Below are positions 26,211 through 34,687 of a DNA stretch of 64,000 bases, in pieces. Under the pieces are notes generated by a model. It did no database searches and was not told the origin of the DNA. It saw nothing but the letters and a program-made list of their open reading frames with translations. Each line of letters begins with the position of its first letter. Position 1 is the stretch's first letter. A program made the translations under genes and the position numbers. The stretch comes from Pyramidobacter piscolens W5455 (GTDB lineage Bacteria > Synergistota > Synergistia > Synergistales > Dethiosulfovibrionaceae), in the NCBI RefSeq assembly GCF_000177335.1, contig NZ_ADFP01000124.1, positions 1 to 64,000 of the forward strand, in the 5' to 3' direction.

Positions 26211-29200
26211 ATGACGCATAAGGATTCAGCTCGGCTTTCCGCCACGCTCTTCGAAGTTTCATGGGAAGTGTGCAACAAAGTCGGCGGCATTTACACCGTG
26301 GTCGCCACAAAGGCCCGGCAGGCCGTGGAGCGCTTCGGACAGAACTATTTTCTGCTCGGTCCGGCGCGCGACAAAAACCCGGGATTCATCGAGGCTTCCG
26401 CCGAAGGCGAGGAAGGGCGCCTGTGGGAGACGTTCCGACGCGCCGCGGCGCTTCACAATCTGAAATGCCGCTTCGGGCGCTGGGACATCCCCGGCTCGCC
26501 CAAAGCGGTCCTCGTGGATTGGAAAGATCGCTACAATCAGAATCAGATCCTTTACGACCTGTGGCGCGACTTCGGCGTCGATTCGCTCACCGGCGCGTGG
26601 GACTACGTGGAGCCGGTGATGTTCAGCATGGCCTGCGGCGAGGCGATCGCGGCGTTCTCGCAGGTCATCGCCGACGAGAACGAAGGCGAACGCGCCGTCA
26701 CCGCCCATTTCCACGAGTGGATGTGCGGCGCCGGCCTGCTCTACCTGAAAAAGCACGCGCCCTCCATTTCAACGGTATTCACCACTCACGCCACCGTGCT
26801 GGGACGCTCCATGGCGGGGGCGGGACGCGACATTTACGCCGAGATGGACCAGATCAACGCGGCGCGCGAAGCCGCCAACTTCAACGTCACCGCCAAGTGT
26901 TCCATGGAAACGGCCGCTGCGCGCGAAGCCGACTGTTTCACGACGGTCAGCGCCCTCACGGCTCACGAGGCGGCGGCGTTTCTCGGCCGGCGCCCCGACC
27001 TGGTGACGCCGAACGGTCTGAGCCTGAGCGCCATTCCCGATTACAGCGGCGACCGTTCCGCGCCCGCCGCCAACAAGAAAAAAATTCTCGCCGCCGTCGG
27101 CCGTCTGCTGCGCCGTACGCTGCCGGAAAACAGCCGCCTGTTCCTCATCTCCGGGCGTTACGAGTTCCGCAACAAAGGCATCGATCTGTTTCTCGACGCC
27201 GCCGCGGCGCTGAACCGCTCGCGTTCCGCGGGCGAACCGCCCATCGTCGCCCTGTGCGCCGTCATGAACGGACACAACGGCACCGACGAACGGGCGCTCT
27301 CGGGCGATCCCGCCCAGAAACCCGACGACACGCCCTTCTGGCTCACGGCTCATCGAGTTTTCGACAAGGTCCACGACCCGATCCTGAACTCCTGCGCCCG
27401 CCTTGGGCTGGACAACCGTCCCGAGAACGCCGTGCAGGTCGTCCTCAACCCCGCCCTGCTGGACGGGCAGGACGGCCTCTTCGGCATGACCTACGACGAG
27501 GTGCTGTCGGCTTGCGACGCGGGGGTCTTCCCCTCGTGGTACGAGCCGTGGGGTTATACGCCTCAGGAGGCCGCGGCCAACGCTGTGCCGACCGTCACCA
27601 GCGATCTGGCGGGCTTCGGCCTTTGGGCGCGCGAGCAGGGCGAGAACGAAGGCATCGTTGTCCTCGAACGCAGCCACGCGCCTTACGAGGCGACGGTCAA
27701 AAAACTGGCCTCGTTGATGGGCGAGCTGGCTTCGCTGCCGGAGGAAACGCTGGCGAAACGCCGCGCCGCCGCCCGCGCGCTGGCCGAAAAGACCGACTGG
27801 TCCACCTTTTATCAGCACTACGACGACGCCTACGCCCTCGCCGCCGAACAGGCGCGCCAGCGCGTGGCCACGCGGCCGGCGTCGCGCATGGACGACGAAA
27901 TCCTGACGCGCGTCTTCACCGGCACACCGTCGGTGACGCCGCTGCTGCACGGTTTCACCAGTTCGGTCAAGCTGCCGGACAAGTTGAGCCGCCTCGACGA
28001 ACTGGCGCACAATCTCTGGTGGACGTGGCATCCCGAATACGAGCCGCTGTTCCGCCGCGTCGATCCGGCGCTGTGGGACAAAGTCGGGCACAACGCCGTC
28101 GAACTGCTGGGAAAAACCGATCACAGCCGCTTTGTCGAGCTGGCGCGGGACGAAGGATACGCCCAGCTTTACGGCCGCGCTCTGGAACGATTCGACGCCG
28201 ACATGAAGGCGCCTTTCGACGAGTCGGTTCCCGAACTGACGGCCACAACGCCCGTCGCCTACTTTTCGACCGAGTACGGCATCCACGAAAGTCTGCCCAT
28301 TTACTCCGGCGGTCTCGGCGTGCTGTCCGGCGACCACCTCAAGTCGGCCAGCGACCTGCGCATCCCGCTGGTCGCCGTGGGGTTGCTTTACAAGTGCGGT
28401 TACTTCCAGCAGAAAATCGCTGCCGACGGCCACCAGACGGCGCTCTATCCGGAGAACAATTTCCGGCTGCTGCCCATCAGCCGCGTCAAAAACGAAAAGA
28501 CCGGCGAACACCTTTACGTGTCGCTCGACTTGCCTGCGCGCACGCTTTTCGCCCGCGTCTGGAAAGTTCAGGTCGGGCGCGTGCCGCTCTATCTGCTCGA
28601 CACCGACACGCCCAAGAACACCGAAGAAGACCGCCGCATCACCGAGCGCCTTTACGTGGCCGACCGCGACACGCGCATCCGCCAGGAGATCCTGCTCGGC
28701 ATGGGCGGCCCGCGCGCGCTGGCGGCGCTGGGCTATCATCCGCGCGCCTACCACATGAACGAAGGGCACTCGGCCTTCATGGTCCTGGAACGCATCCGCC
28801 ATCTCTGCCTGACCCGCGGCCTCAGCTTCGCCGCCGCCCGCGAAGTGGTGCGCGGCGACAGCGTCTTCACCACGCACACGCCCGTGGACGCCGGCAACGA
28901 ACGTTTTTCCGCCGAACTCATGCACCGCTATTTCGACGAGCTGGCGCGGCGCATCGGCGTCAGCCGCGACGAGCTGATGAACCTGGGCACCCGCCCGGGA
29001 ACGTCCGGCGATTTCGAGATGACGCTGCTGGCGCTGAACCACGCCGTGCGCAGCAACGGCGTCAGCCGCCTCCATGGCAGCGTGTCGCGCGCCATGTGGC
29101 AGTTCAACTGGAAAGGCGTGCCCGCGGAAGAGATCCCCATCGGCTACATCACAAACGGCGTGCACCTGAACAGCTTTGCGGGGCGCCCCGCGGCGGCGCT

Positions 29201-30467
29201 GCTCGCAACGGCGGTGGGGGCGGACTGGAATTCGTTGCCGCCGCAGTCGCCGCAATGGCGAAAAGTGTCACAGATCGCCGACGCCGATTTCTGGCAGGCC
29301 AAACAGGAACAGAAAAAAATCCTGTTGGAGCTGCTCAAGAAAACGTCGCCCAAAGCGTTCCACAAAGCCTCCTCCGAATGGGAACAGACGCCGCTGGTGA
29401 TCGGTTTCGCGCGCCGTTTCGCGCCCTACAAACGCGCCGCGCTCGCGCTCGCCGATCTGGCGCGGTTGACGAAAATCCTCTCGGACGCCCGGCGTCCCGT
29501 GATCCTCGTCTTTTCCGGCAAGGCCCATCCGGCCGACACACAGGGCAACGACCTGATCCAGAAAGTCGTGCTCGCCAGCCGAAACGAACTCTTCGGCAAA
29601 CTCTTCTTCATCCCCAACTACAACCTCGACATCGCCAGAACCATGGTGCAGGGCTGCGACGTCTGGCTGAACACGCCGCGCCGCCCCTACGAAGCCAGCG
29701 GCACCAGCGGCCAGAAAGCGGCCCCCAACGGCACGCTCAATCTGAGCGTGTCCGACGGCTGGTGGTGCGAAGGCGACAACGGGCTCAACGGCTGGACCAT
29801 CGGGCCGCGCGTCACATCCATCCACGACACGCCCGCCGAGCAGAGCGACTACGCCGACGCCGAAAGCCTCTACGCGCTGCTGGAAGACGAAGTGACGCCG
29901 CTCTACTTCGAACGCTCCGACGACGGACTGCCCCACGGCTGGATCGCGCGCATGAAAAACAGCGTCGCTACGCTGAGCCCGCAGTACAGCAGCGCCCGCA
30001 TGGTGCGCCAGTACTTCGAAGAATGTTACCGGCCGGCCGCGCAGCGCCACGTGAAAATGCGCGCCCAAAACCGCCTGCTGCCCCGCACGCTCGCGGCATG
30101 GAAAGCCGACGTCGGAGCGCGCTTCGCCGGCGTGCGCATCGACCAGATCCAGGTTCAGGGGCTCGTGCAGAACGCCGTGGCCTGCACCGATCCGCTCAGC
30201 GTCACCGCGTATGTCGTGCCCGGCGCCATGAAACCCGAAGAACTGCAGCTCCAGTTCGTGGCCGGACGCAGCGACGAGCGCAACTTCATCGAAAAACCCG
30301 ACGTGCTCGCGCTCACCTGCACCGGCGGCGACGACCAGGAACGCCTCGTCTACCGGGGCGCCTACACGCCCACCCACAACGGCCGCTACCTCTACGGCCT
30401 GCGCGTCCTCGCCTACAGCCCCGACCTTGACAACCTGTTCGACACGGGCCTGATCCAGTGGGGCTAA
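26211..30467 (+). CDS. Glycogen synthase (GT3) - alpha-glucan phosphorylase (GT35) fusion
   Basis: This single 1418-residue frame joins two opposite activities. Residues about 8-560 form a GT3 glycogen synthase: LFEVSWEVCNKVGGIYTVV, HFHEWM, and GVFPSWYEPWGYTPQE with the catalytic pair E445 and E453. After a short linker, about 590-670 is the DUF3417-type lead domain (AHNLWWTWHPEYE). About 680-1330 is a short-type GT35 phosphorylase: AYFSTEYGIHESLPIYSGGLG, then EASGTSGQKAAPNG with the PLP lysine at 1169. There is no frameshift or internal stop between the halves. The gene closes the glycogen cluster and is followed by a strong terminator. Natural fusion is supported by the open frame; coordination of the halves is unknown. 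Confidence 0.9.
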   Translation: MTHKDSARLSATLFEVSWEVCNKVGGIYTVVATKARQAVERFGQNYFLLGPARDKNPGFIEASAEGEEGRLWETFRRAAALHNLKCRFGRWDIPGSPKAVLVDWKDRYNQNQILYDLWRDFGVDSLTGAWDYVEPVMFSMACGEAIAAFSQVIADENEGERAVTAHFHEWMCGAGLLYLKKHAPSISTVFTTHATVLGRSMAGAGRDIYAEMDQINAAREAANFNVTAKCSMETAAAREADCFTTVSALTAHEAAAFLGRRPDLVTPNGLSLSAIPDYSGDRSAPAANKKKILAAVGRLLRRTLPENSRLFLISGRYEFRNKGIDLFLDAAAALNRSRSAGEPPIVALCAVMNGHNGTDERALSGDPAQKPDDTPFWLTAHRVFDKVHDPILNSCARLGLDNRPENAVQVVLNPALLDGQDGLFGMTYDEVLSACDAGVFPSWYEPWGYTPQEAAANAVPTVTSDLAGFGLWAREQGENEGIVVLERSHAPYEATVKKLASLMGELASLPEETLAKRRAAARALAEKTDWSTFYQHYDDAYALAAEQARQRVATRPASRMDDEILTRVFTGTPSVTPLLHGFTSSVKLPDKLSRLDELAHNLWWTWHPEYEPLFRRVDPALWDKVGHNAVELLGKTDHSRFVELARDEGYAQLYGRALERFDADMKAPFDESVPELTATTPVAYFSTEYGIHESLPIYSGGLGVLSGDHLKSASDLRIPLVAVGLLYKCGYFQQKIAADGHQTALYPENNFRLLPISRVKNEKTGEHLYVSLDLPARTLFARVWKVQVGRVPLYLLDTDTPKNTEEDRRITERLYVADRDTRIRQEILLGMGGPRALAALGYHPRAYHMNEGHSAFMVLERIRHLCLTRGLSFAAAREVVRGDSVFTTHTPVDAGNERFSAELMHRYFDELARRIGVSRDELMNLGTRPGTSGDFEMTLLALNHAVRSNGVSRLHGSVSRAMWQFNWKGVPAEEIPIGYITNGVHLNSFAGRPAAALLATAVGADWNSLPPQSPQWRKVSQIADADFWQAKQEQKKILLELLKKTSPKAFHKASSEWEQTPLVIGFARRFAPYKRAALALADLARLTKILSDARRPVILVFSGKAHPADTQGNDLIQKVVLASRNELFGKLFFIPNYNLDIARTMVQGCDVWLNTPRRPYEASGTSGQKAAPNGTLNLSVSDGWWCEGDNGLNGWTIGPRVTSIHDTPAEQSDYADAESLYALLEDEVTPLYFERSDDGLPHGWIARMKNSVATLSPQYSSARMVRQYFEECYRPAAQRHVKMRAQNRLLPRTLAAWKADVGARFAGVRIDQIQVQGLVQNAVACTDPLSVTAYVVPGAMKPEELQLQFVAGRSDERNFIEKPDVLALTCTGGDDQERLVYRGAYTPTHNGRYLYGLRVLAYSPDLDNLFDTGLIQWG

Positions 30468-30489
30468 CGGGTCTCTTGCCACAAAAGTA

Positions 30490-30538
30490 CAAAGGCTGCC
30501 TCCTCTTCCCATTTTGGAAGAGGAAGCAGCCTTTGTCT
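30490..30538 (+). terminator. Terminator of the glycogen cluster
   Basis: A 20-bp stem with one mismatch (30490-30509 with 30516-30535) has a six-base loop and a weak T tract. It lies between convergent operons and marks the switch to AT-rich DNA. Confidence 0.85.
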
Positions 30539-30623
30539 TTCATGATAAATTACGTTGCATTGGGTAATACTATTTTATTTTAGAACAGCTTAATTATACT
30601 ATCTCACGTGAGCAAACGGCGAT

Positions 30624-32069
30624 TTAATCAGTAGTTCCATAATAGTCCCCCTTCATTACAGCCTTATAACGTTCTGCAATTTCTTTTCCACATCGTTCCT
30701 TTGCAAGTAAATAGGTTCTCTCAAGATTTCCTGTAGTCATAAGGTCTTCCCTTGCACGCACAAGATATTGTTTTTTAAATTCTGGTTTTATTTTGCTTAG
30801 CGCCCACAAATGAGTTTGAATTTTACTTACCTGAAGCAAGTCTGTCAGAAGCGCATTATTTTGAGAAGCTATAGAATTGTTAAGATGTTTAAATATGCTA
30901 AAGTGAACATATAAACGCTCATCATCAGCAGAAACATCTTGTCCCGGTCTCGCTAAACGATAATAGTACAAATATTCAGGAACCGAGATAACAGACTTTG
31001 CGGCAGCAAATGTTTCAATTTTAAACGGAAGATCATCAAAACGCCGCAGGTCTGTATAAAAATGTAATCCGGCTTTTCTAAGCATTTCTGTTTTATAAAT
31101 GCATCTCCAGATAGCAACACGACAGTGAGCAACAAGCTCCCAAATCAGCTTGGGATTATATGTTCCATCACAATATGGCCATCCTAATGTATCCTCAACC
31201 CGCTTTGATTTTTGAGTATTCTCATAAAACTCGTTATAACCACAGTAACTGATATCATACGACCCGTTCATTGCGCTTTGTAACAGCTTACGGAACATAC
31301 TTTCATCAATAAAATCATCAGGGTCAATAAAACCAACGTATCTTCCTTGGGCACGTTCCATTCCGTATTGTCTAGCTGAAGCACAACCTCCGTTTGTTTT
31401 ATCAAGAAGTTTTATTCTCAGATCTTGTTTTGACCATTCTAAGACAACATCTCTTGAATTATCAGGAGAACCGTCATTAACAAACAAAAATTCCACATAC
31501 GGAGCTTTCCACTTTGTAACACTTTCAATGCATTGATCCAAATATTTGGCTACATTATACATAGGAAAAACAACACTTAGTTCAATGCTTGAATCTTTCC
31601 GTCTTTTCCAATTCAGGATTTGAGGTTCCTTATGACAACGTAATGTTTTTATCTGGATGAAATCAGCTGTAGTTCTGTAGACTTCCCAAACTTTATATGC
31701 ACTAATATAGCTTTCCTGAATTTCTGCTAACAGATATCGAGGAGTCAAAGAAGCCATTTTTAATAGGATTTCGGGTTGAATGTCCAATGTGCAAAGCGCC
31801 CAATCGCCATCTAATCCGGAAAATTTTGGAATATCGGTAAATTCAATCTCTTCAGGCATATGAAAGACATTCAAATATGAATCTCTTTCGAGTTCGTTTT
31901 TGATGCTTTCAACTTTTTCATAACTCCAAAATGTCGCCACCGTAAGTTTGGCAGGCGTAATGTTACACAAAAAATCCTTAATTTCAGTATAGCCGCATTT
32001 ATCATTGAGCAATAACGCTACATTGTGAATACCAGGGTGCGCGTTTAAGTAACAATTCATTTCATTCAT
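30624..32069 (-). CDS. GT2-family glycosyltransferase with unassigned N-terminal region
   Basis: In this 481-residue protein the GT-A catalytic domain begins near 163 (LSVVFPMYNVAKYLDQCIESV) and carries FVNDGSPDNS and the DxD-like FIDPDDF. The first 160 residues are not recognised; they may pair with the GT domain or act in substrate binding. The DNA is very AT-rich compared with the upstream part of the same operon, so the gene is probably acquired. AGGAGA precedes the start. It is the last gene of the minus-strand polysaccharide operon and probably adds a hexose to the O-chain. Confidence 0.85.
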   Translation of the reverse strand: MNEMNCYLNAHPGIHNVALLLNDKCGYTEIKDFLCNITPAKLTVATFWSYEKVESIKNELERDSYLNVFHMPEEIEFTDIPKFSGLDGDWALCTLDIQPEILLKMASLTPRYLLAEIQESYISAYKVWEVYRTTADFIQIKTLRCHKEPQILNWKRRKDSSIELSVVFPMYNVAKYLDQCIESVTKWKAPYVEFLFVNDGSPDNSRDVVLEWSKQDLRIKLLDKTNGGCASARQYGMERAQGRYVGFIDPDDFIDESMFRKLLQSAMNGSYDISYCGYNEFYENTQKSKRVEDTLGWPYCDGTYNPKLIWELVAHCRVAIWRCIYKTEMLRKAGLHFYTDLRRFDDLPFKIETFAAAKSVISVPEYLYYYRLARPGQDVSADDERLYVHFSIFKHLNNSIASQNNALLTDLLQVSKIQTHLWALSKIKPEFKKQYLVRAREDLMTTGNLERTYLLAKERCGKEIAERYKAVMKGDYYGTTD

Positions 32070-32097
32070 GAAAATTTTTCTCCTGTCTCTACATTTC

Positions 32098-33273
32098 CTA
32101 GCGTTGCTCTCTTAGCAGATATCTTTTAACTGTTCTCTTTGCCGTATATGACCATCCATGATCTCTAATACATTGAATTCCACCCTGGATAAGGTTATTT
32201 TTCTTTTTCTTTACATTCCCCTGTTTTAAAGAAATCTTTGCTCCATCAGAAATTTTTTCCCCTCGTGTCCTATAATCGGCCAATTCAAGATAATCTTTTC
32301 CAATCACATAACGCAGAAAGCCGGCATCCCTATTTTTATCAGGAGAAACACTGTTCAAATATTGCTGTATATCCGCCTCAGAAAAATCCTGATACACTTG
32401 GTGAAACCCTTCAAGAAGTTCGTTTATATATTGCAGATTCGTCGCATCAACACTCCATAAGCTGAAATTTAGCATCAGTCTTAATACGTACGCTCGTTCT
32501 CGTTTAGTAAAATTATATTTTTCCTGAACAGCTAAAAGTTCTTGAAATATAGGAATCATATCAAGTCGGGAAACACCACTACCCGATGTAATTTGCCTAC
32601 CCTGATTGGTCCTATAGAAAAAACCTACTTCGGGAAGAGCTACGCAGGTATTTGCATTGTGCAATAATTCAAAATGCCCAGGGACATCCTCCCATTTTAA
32701 CTTTTTAGGAAACTCAAATTTGATATTCTGTAAAAACTCCGTTCGATAAATTTTACGACACGCACTGACTTCCAGAGCATACAATTCAGGTTTTTCTATG
32801 ACATTCGTTTTTTTACATGAAGTTCCATTGCAAACTTCAAAGATTCTGTCATATAAATCCTTATCCATCCAAGGGGATACCCTTTTTGTGACAGAGTCAT
32901 ATACCCATGGGAGGGTAAAGACCACGTCGGGTGTTTTATCTATTTTTTCTATTAATTGAGAAAATTTTTCAACATATCTTGTATTGAGCCAATCATCGCT
33001 ATCAAGAAAACAAAAAAAGGGAGTTCTTACATATTGCATCCCTGTGTTTCTAGCTCCTCCTAGTCCTTGATTTTCTTGATAAACATATGTGATCAAATCT
33101 TTATAATGCTCATGAAATTCCAAACAGATTTTCTCGGTACAATCTGTCGAACCATCATTAACTAGCACAATTTTATGATTTCTTTCTGTTTGAAAAATCA
33201 GACTATTTAAGCAATCGGCAATGGTTTTTTCCATATTATATGCCGGAACTATAATTGTTAATAAGGCATCCAT
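32098..33273 (-). CDS. GT2-family glycosyltransferase
   Basis: This 391-residue protein opens with the GT2 signature LLTIIVPAYNMEKTIADCL, followed by VNDGSTDCT, a GLGGARNTGM block and the metal-binding LDSDDW. The C-terminal half is helical and basic, as in capsule and O-antigen enzymes. GAGGTG is seven bases before the ATG and lies at the end of the truncated GT8 frame, so the two are translationally linked. AT-rich like the gene that follows it; donor and acceptor unknown. Confidence 0.88.
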   Translation of the reverse strand: MDALLTIIVPAYNMEKTIADCLNSLIFQTERNHKIVLVNDGSTDCTEKICLEFHEHYKDLITYVYQENQGLGGARNTGMQYVRTPFFCFLDSDDWLNTRYVEKFSQLIEKIDKTPDVVFTLPWVYDSVTKRVSPWMDKDLYDRIFEVCNGTSCKKTNVIEKPELYALEVSACRKIYRTEFLQNIKFEFPKKLKWEDVPGHFELLHNANTCVALPEVGFFYRTNQGRQITSGSGVSRLDMIPIFQELLAVQEKYNFTKRERAYVLRLMLNFSLWSVDATNLQYINELLEGFHQVYQDFSEADIQQYLNSVSPDKNRDAGFLRYVIGKDYLELADYRTRGEKISDGAKISLKQGNVKKKKNNLIQGGIQCIRDHGWSYTAKRTVKRYLLREQR

Positions 33274-33276
33274 TCT

Positions 33277-33546
33277 TTACACCTCATATGTAATAATATA
33301 TTGCCATTCAGTTAACGTCTTAAAAGGCGCTTGAACCATTCTCTTCGTTAGCGTACCTTTTGGGAAAACAATATCCGCAACGCGACGAATCGCCTTTTTG
33401 CCCGCATAAAACATTCCGGGAACAGTATTGAGCCTTGCATTTTCTCCAATTTGTGAAGAGCTTACTATTAATGTAAGGTTACAAACAAGTTCCTCATAAT
33501 ACGGTGTTTCCCCTCGCTGCCTGCCAAAACATTTATTCGGAATCAT
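33277..33546 (-). pseudogene. C-terminal remnant of a GT8-type glycosyltransferase
   Basis: This 89-residue frame resembles only the end of the intact DUF4422-GT8 protein of the same operon: GETPYYEEL here against RETPFYEEL there, followed in both by a basic helix and an FPKG/LPKG turn. The catalytic region is absent. It sits exactly where base composition changes from GC-rich (glf) to AT-rich. The simplest reading is a second GT8 gene cut when the AT-rich module replaced its 5' part. A short functional peptide is not excluded. Confidence 0.6.
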
Positions 33547-33567
33547 GATGTCGAATCCAACAGATGA

Positions 33568-34665
33568 TCAGGCTCCGGTTTGCTCTTTGACGCACTTCAG
33601 CGCGCTGGCGATCACGTCGTCCATGTCGTAATATTTGTACTCCGCAAGACGTCCGCCGAAGATTACGTTCCGCTCGTTCTGCGCCAGCTTGGCGTATTGG
33701 GCATAGAGTTCCTGATTGCGGGCATTGTTGACGGGATAGTAAGCTTCCTGTCCCGGCTGCCAATCGCAGGGATATTCTCTTGTGATATAGGTCACGGGCT
33801 GCGTGCCGAACTCGAAATGTTTGTGTTCGATAATGCGCGTGTACGGGGTTTCCCGATCGGTGTAATTCATGACGGCTACGCCCTGATGGTTGGCTTCTTC
33901 CAAGCGTTCTGTCTCGAAGCGAAGCCCGCGGTATTCCAGATTGCCAAGTCTATAGTCGAAATAGGCGTCGATAGGACCGGTGTAAACGATCGTCTTGGCG
34001 ATGCCTTCATAGTCGTGACGCTGTTCGTTGAAATCAACGCCAAGCCGCACTTCGATGTCTTTCAGCAGCGCATCGACGAGCTTGTTGTACCCGCCGACGG
34101 GGATGCCCTGATAGCGGTCGTTGAAGTAATTGTTGTCAAAGGTGTAGCGCACGGGAAGGCGCCTGATGATGAACGCGGGCAGATCGGTACAGCTGCGCCC
34201 CCACTGCTTTTCTGTGTAGCCTTTGATGAGTTTGGCATAAACGTCGCTGCCTACGAGGGATATGGCCTGCTCTTCGAGATTTTTCGGCTCTCCCTTTACG
34301 GCCTCTCGCTGTTCGGCAATTTTCGCCGCCGCCTGAGCGGGCGTCACGAGCCCCCAGAGCTTGGAGAACGTATTCATATTGAAGGGAAGATTGAAGAGCT
34401 CGCCTTTGTAGTTGGCTACGGGGGAATTGACGTAGTTATTGAACTCGGCGAACTGATTCACATAGTTCCAAACGTCCTTGTCGCTGGTGTGGAAGATATG
34501 GGCCCCGTATTTGTGAATGTTGATGCCGTCTCTTTCTTCGCAGTAAACGTTGCCGCCTGTATGGTTCCGGCGTTCGATGACAAGGCATTTTCTGCCCGCC
34601 TGTGCCATCTCGTGGGCGAAGACGCTGCCGAAGAGGCCGCTGCCGACGATAAGGTAATCGTACAT
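33568..34665 (-). CDS. glf: UDP-galactopyranose mutase
   Basis: This 365-residue flavoenzyme converts UDP-galactopyranose to UDP-galactofuranose. It has the FAD-binding YLIVGSGLFGSVFAHE start, GGNVYCEERDGINIHKYGAHIFHT, the active-site YTEKQWGR and RLPVRYTFDNNYFNDRYQGIP. The chosen start is the MYDYLIVG methionine, preceded by AAAGGA; a 35-residue upstream extension is not conserved. Its presence with Wzm/Wzt points to a galactofuranose-containing O-polysaccharide, as in galactan-type O-antigens. Confidence 0.96.
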   Translation of the reverse strand: MYDYLIVGSGLFGSVFAHEMAQAGRKCLVIERRNHTGGNVYCEERDGINIHKYGAHIFHTSDKDVWNYVNQFAEFNNYVNSPVANYKGELFNLPFNMNTFSKLWGLVTPAQAAAKIAEQREAVKGEPKNLEEQAISLVGSDVYAKLIKGYTEKQWGRSCTDLPAFIIRRLPVRYTFDNNYFNDRYQGIPVGGYNKLVDALLKDIEVRLGVDFNEQRHDYEGIAKTIVYTGPIDAYFDYRLGNLEYRGLRFETERLEEANHQGVAVMNYTDRETPYTRIIEHKHFEFGTQPVTYITREYPCDWQPGQEAYYPVNNARNQELYAQYAKLAQNERNVIFGGRLAEYKYYDMDDVIASALKCVKEQTGA

Positions 34666-34687
34666 TGAAGGACATCCTTTCGCTGTG

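Noticed and set aside
26769-29255. An 828-codon antisense frame inside the synthase-phosphorylase gene
   Set aside because: No domains or ribosome site; the sense strand carries complete GT3 and GT35 motifs.
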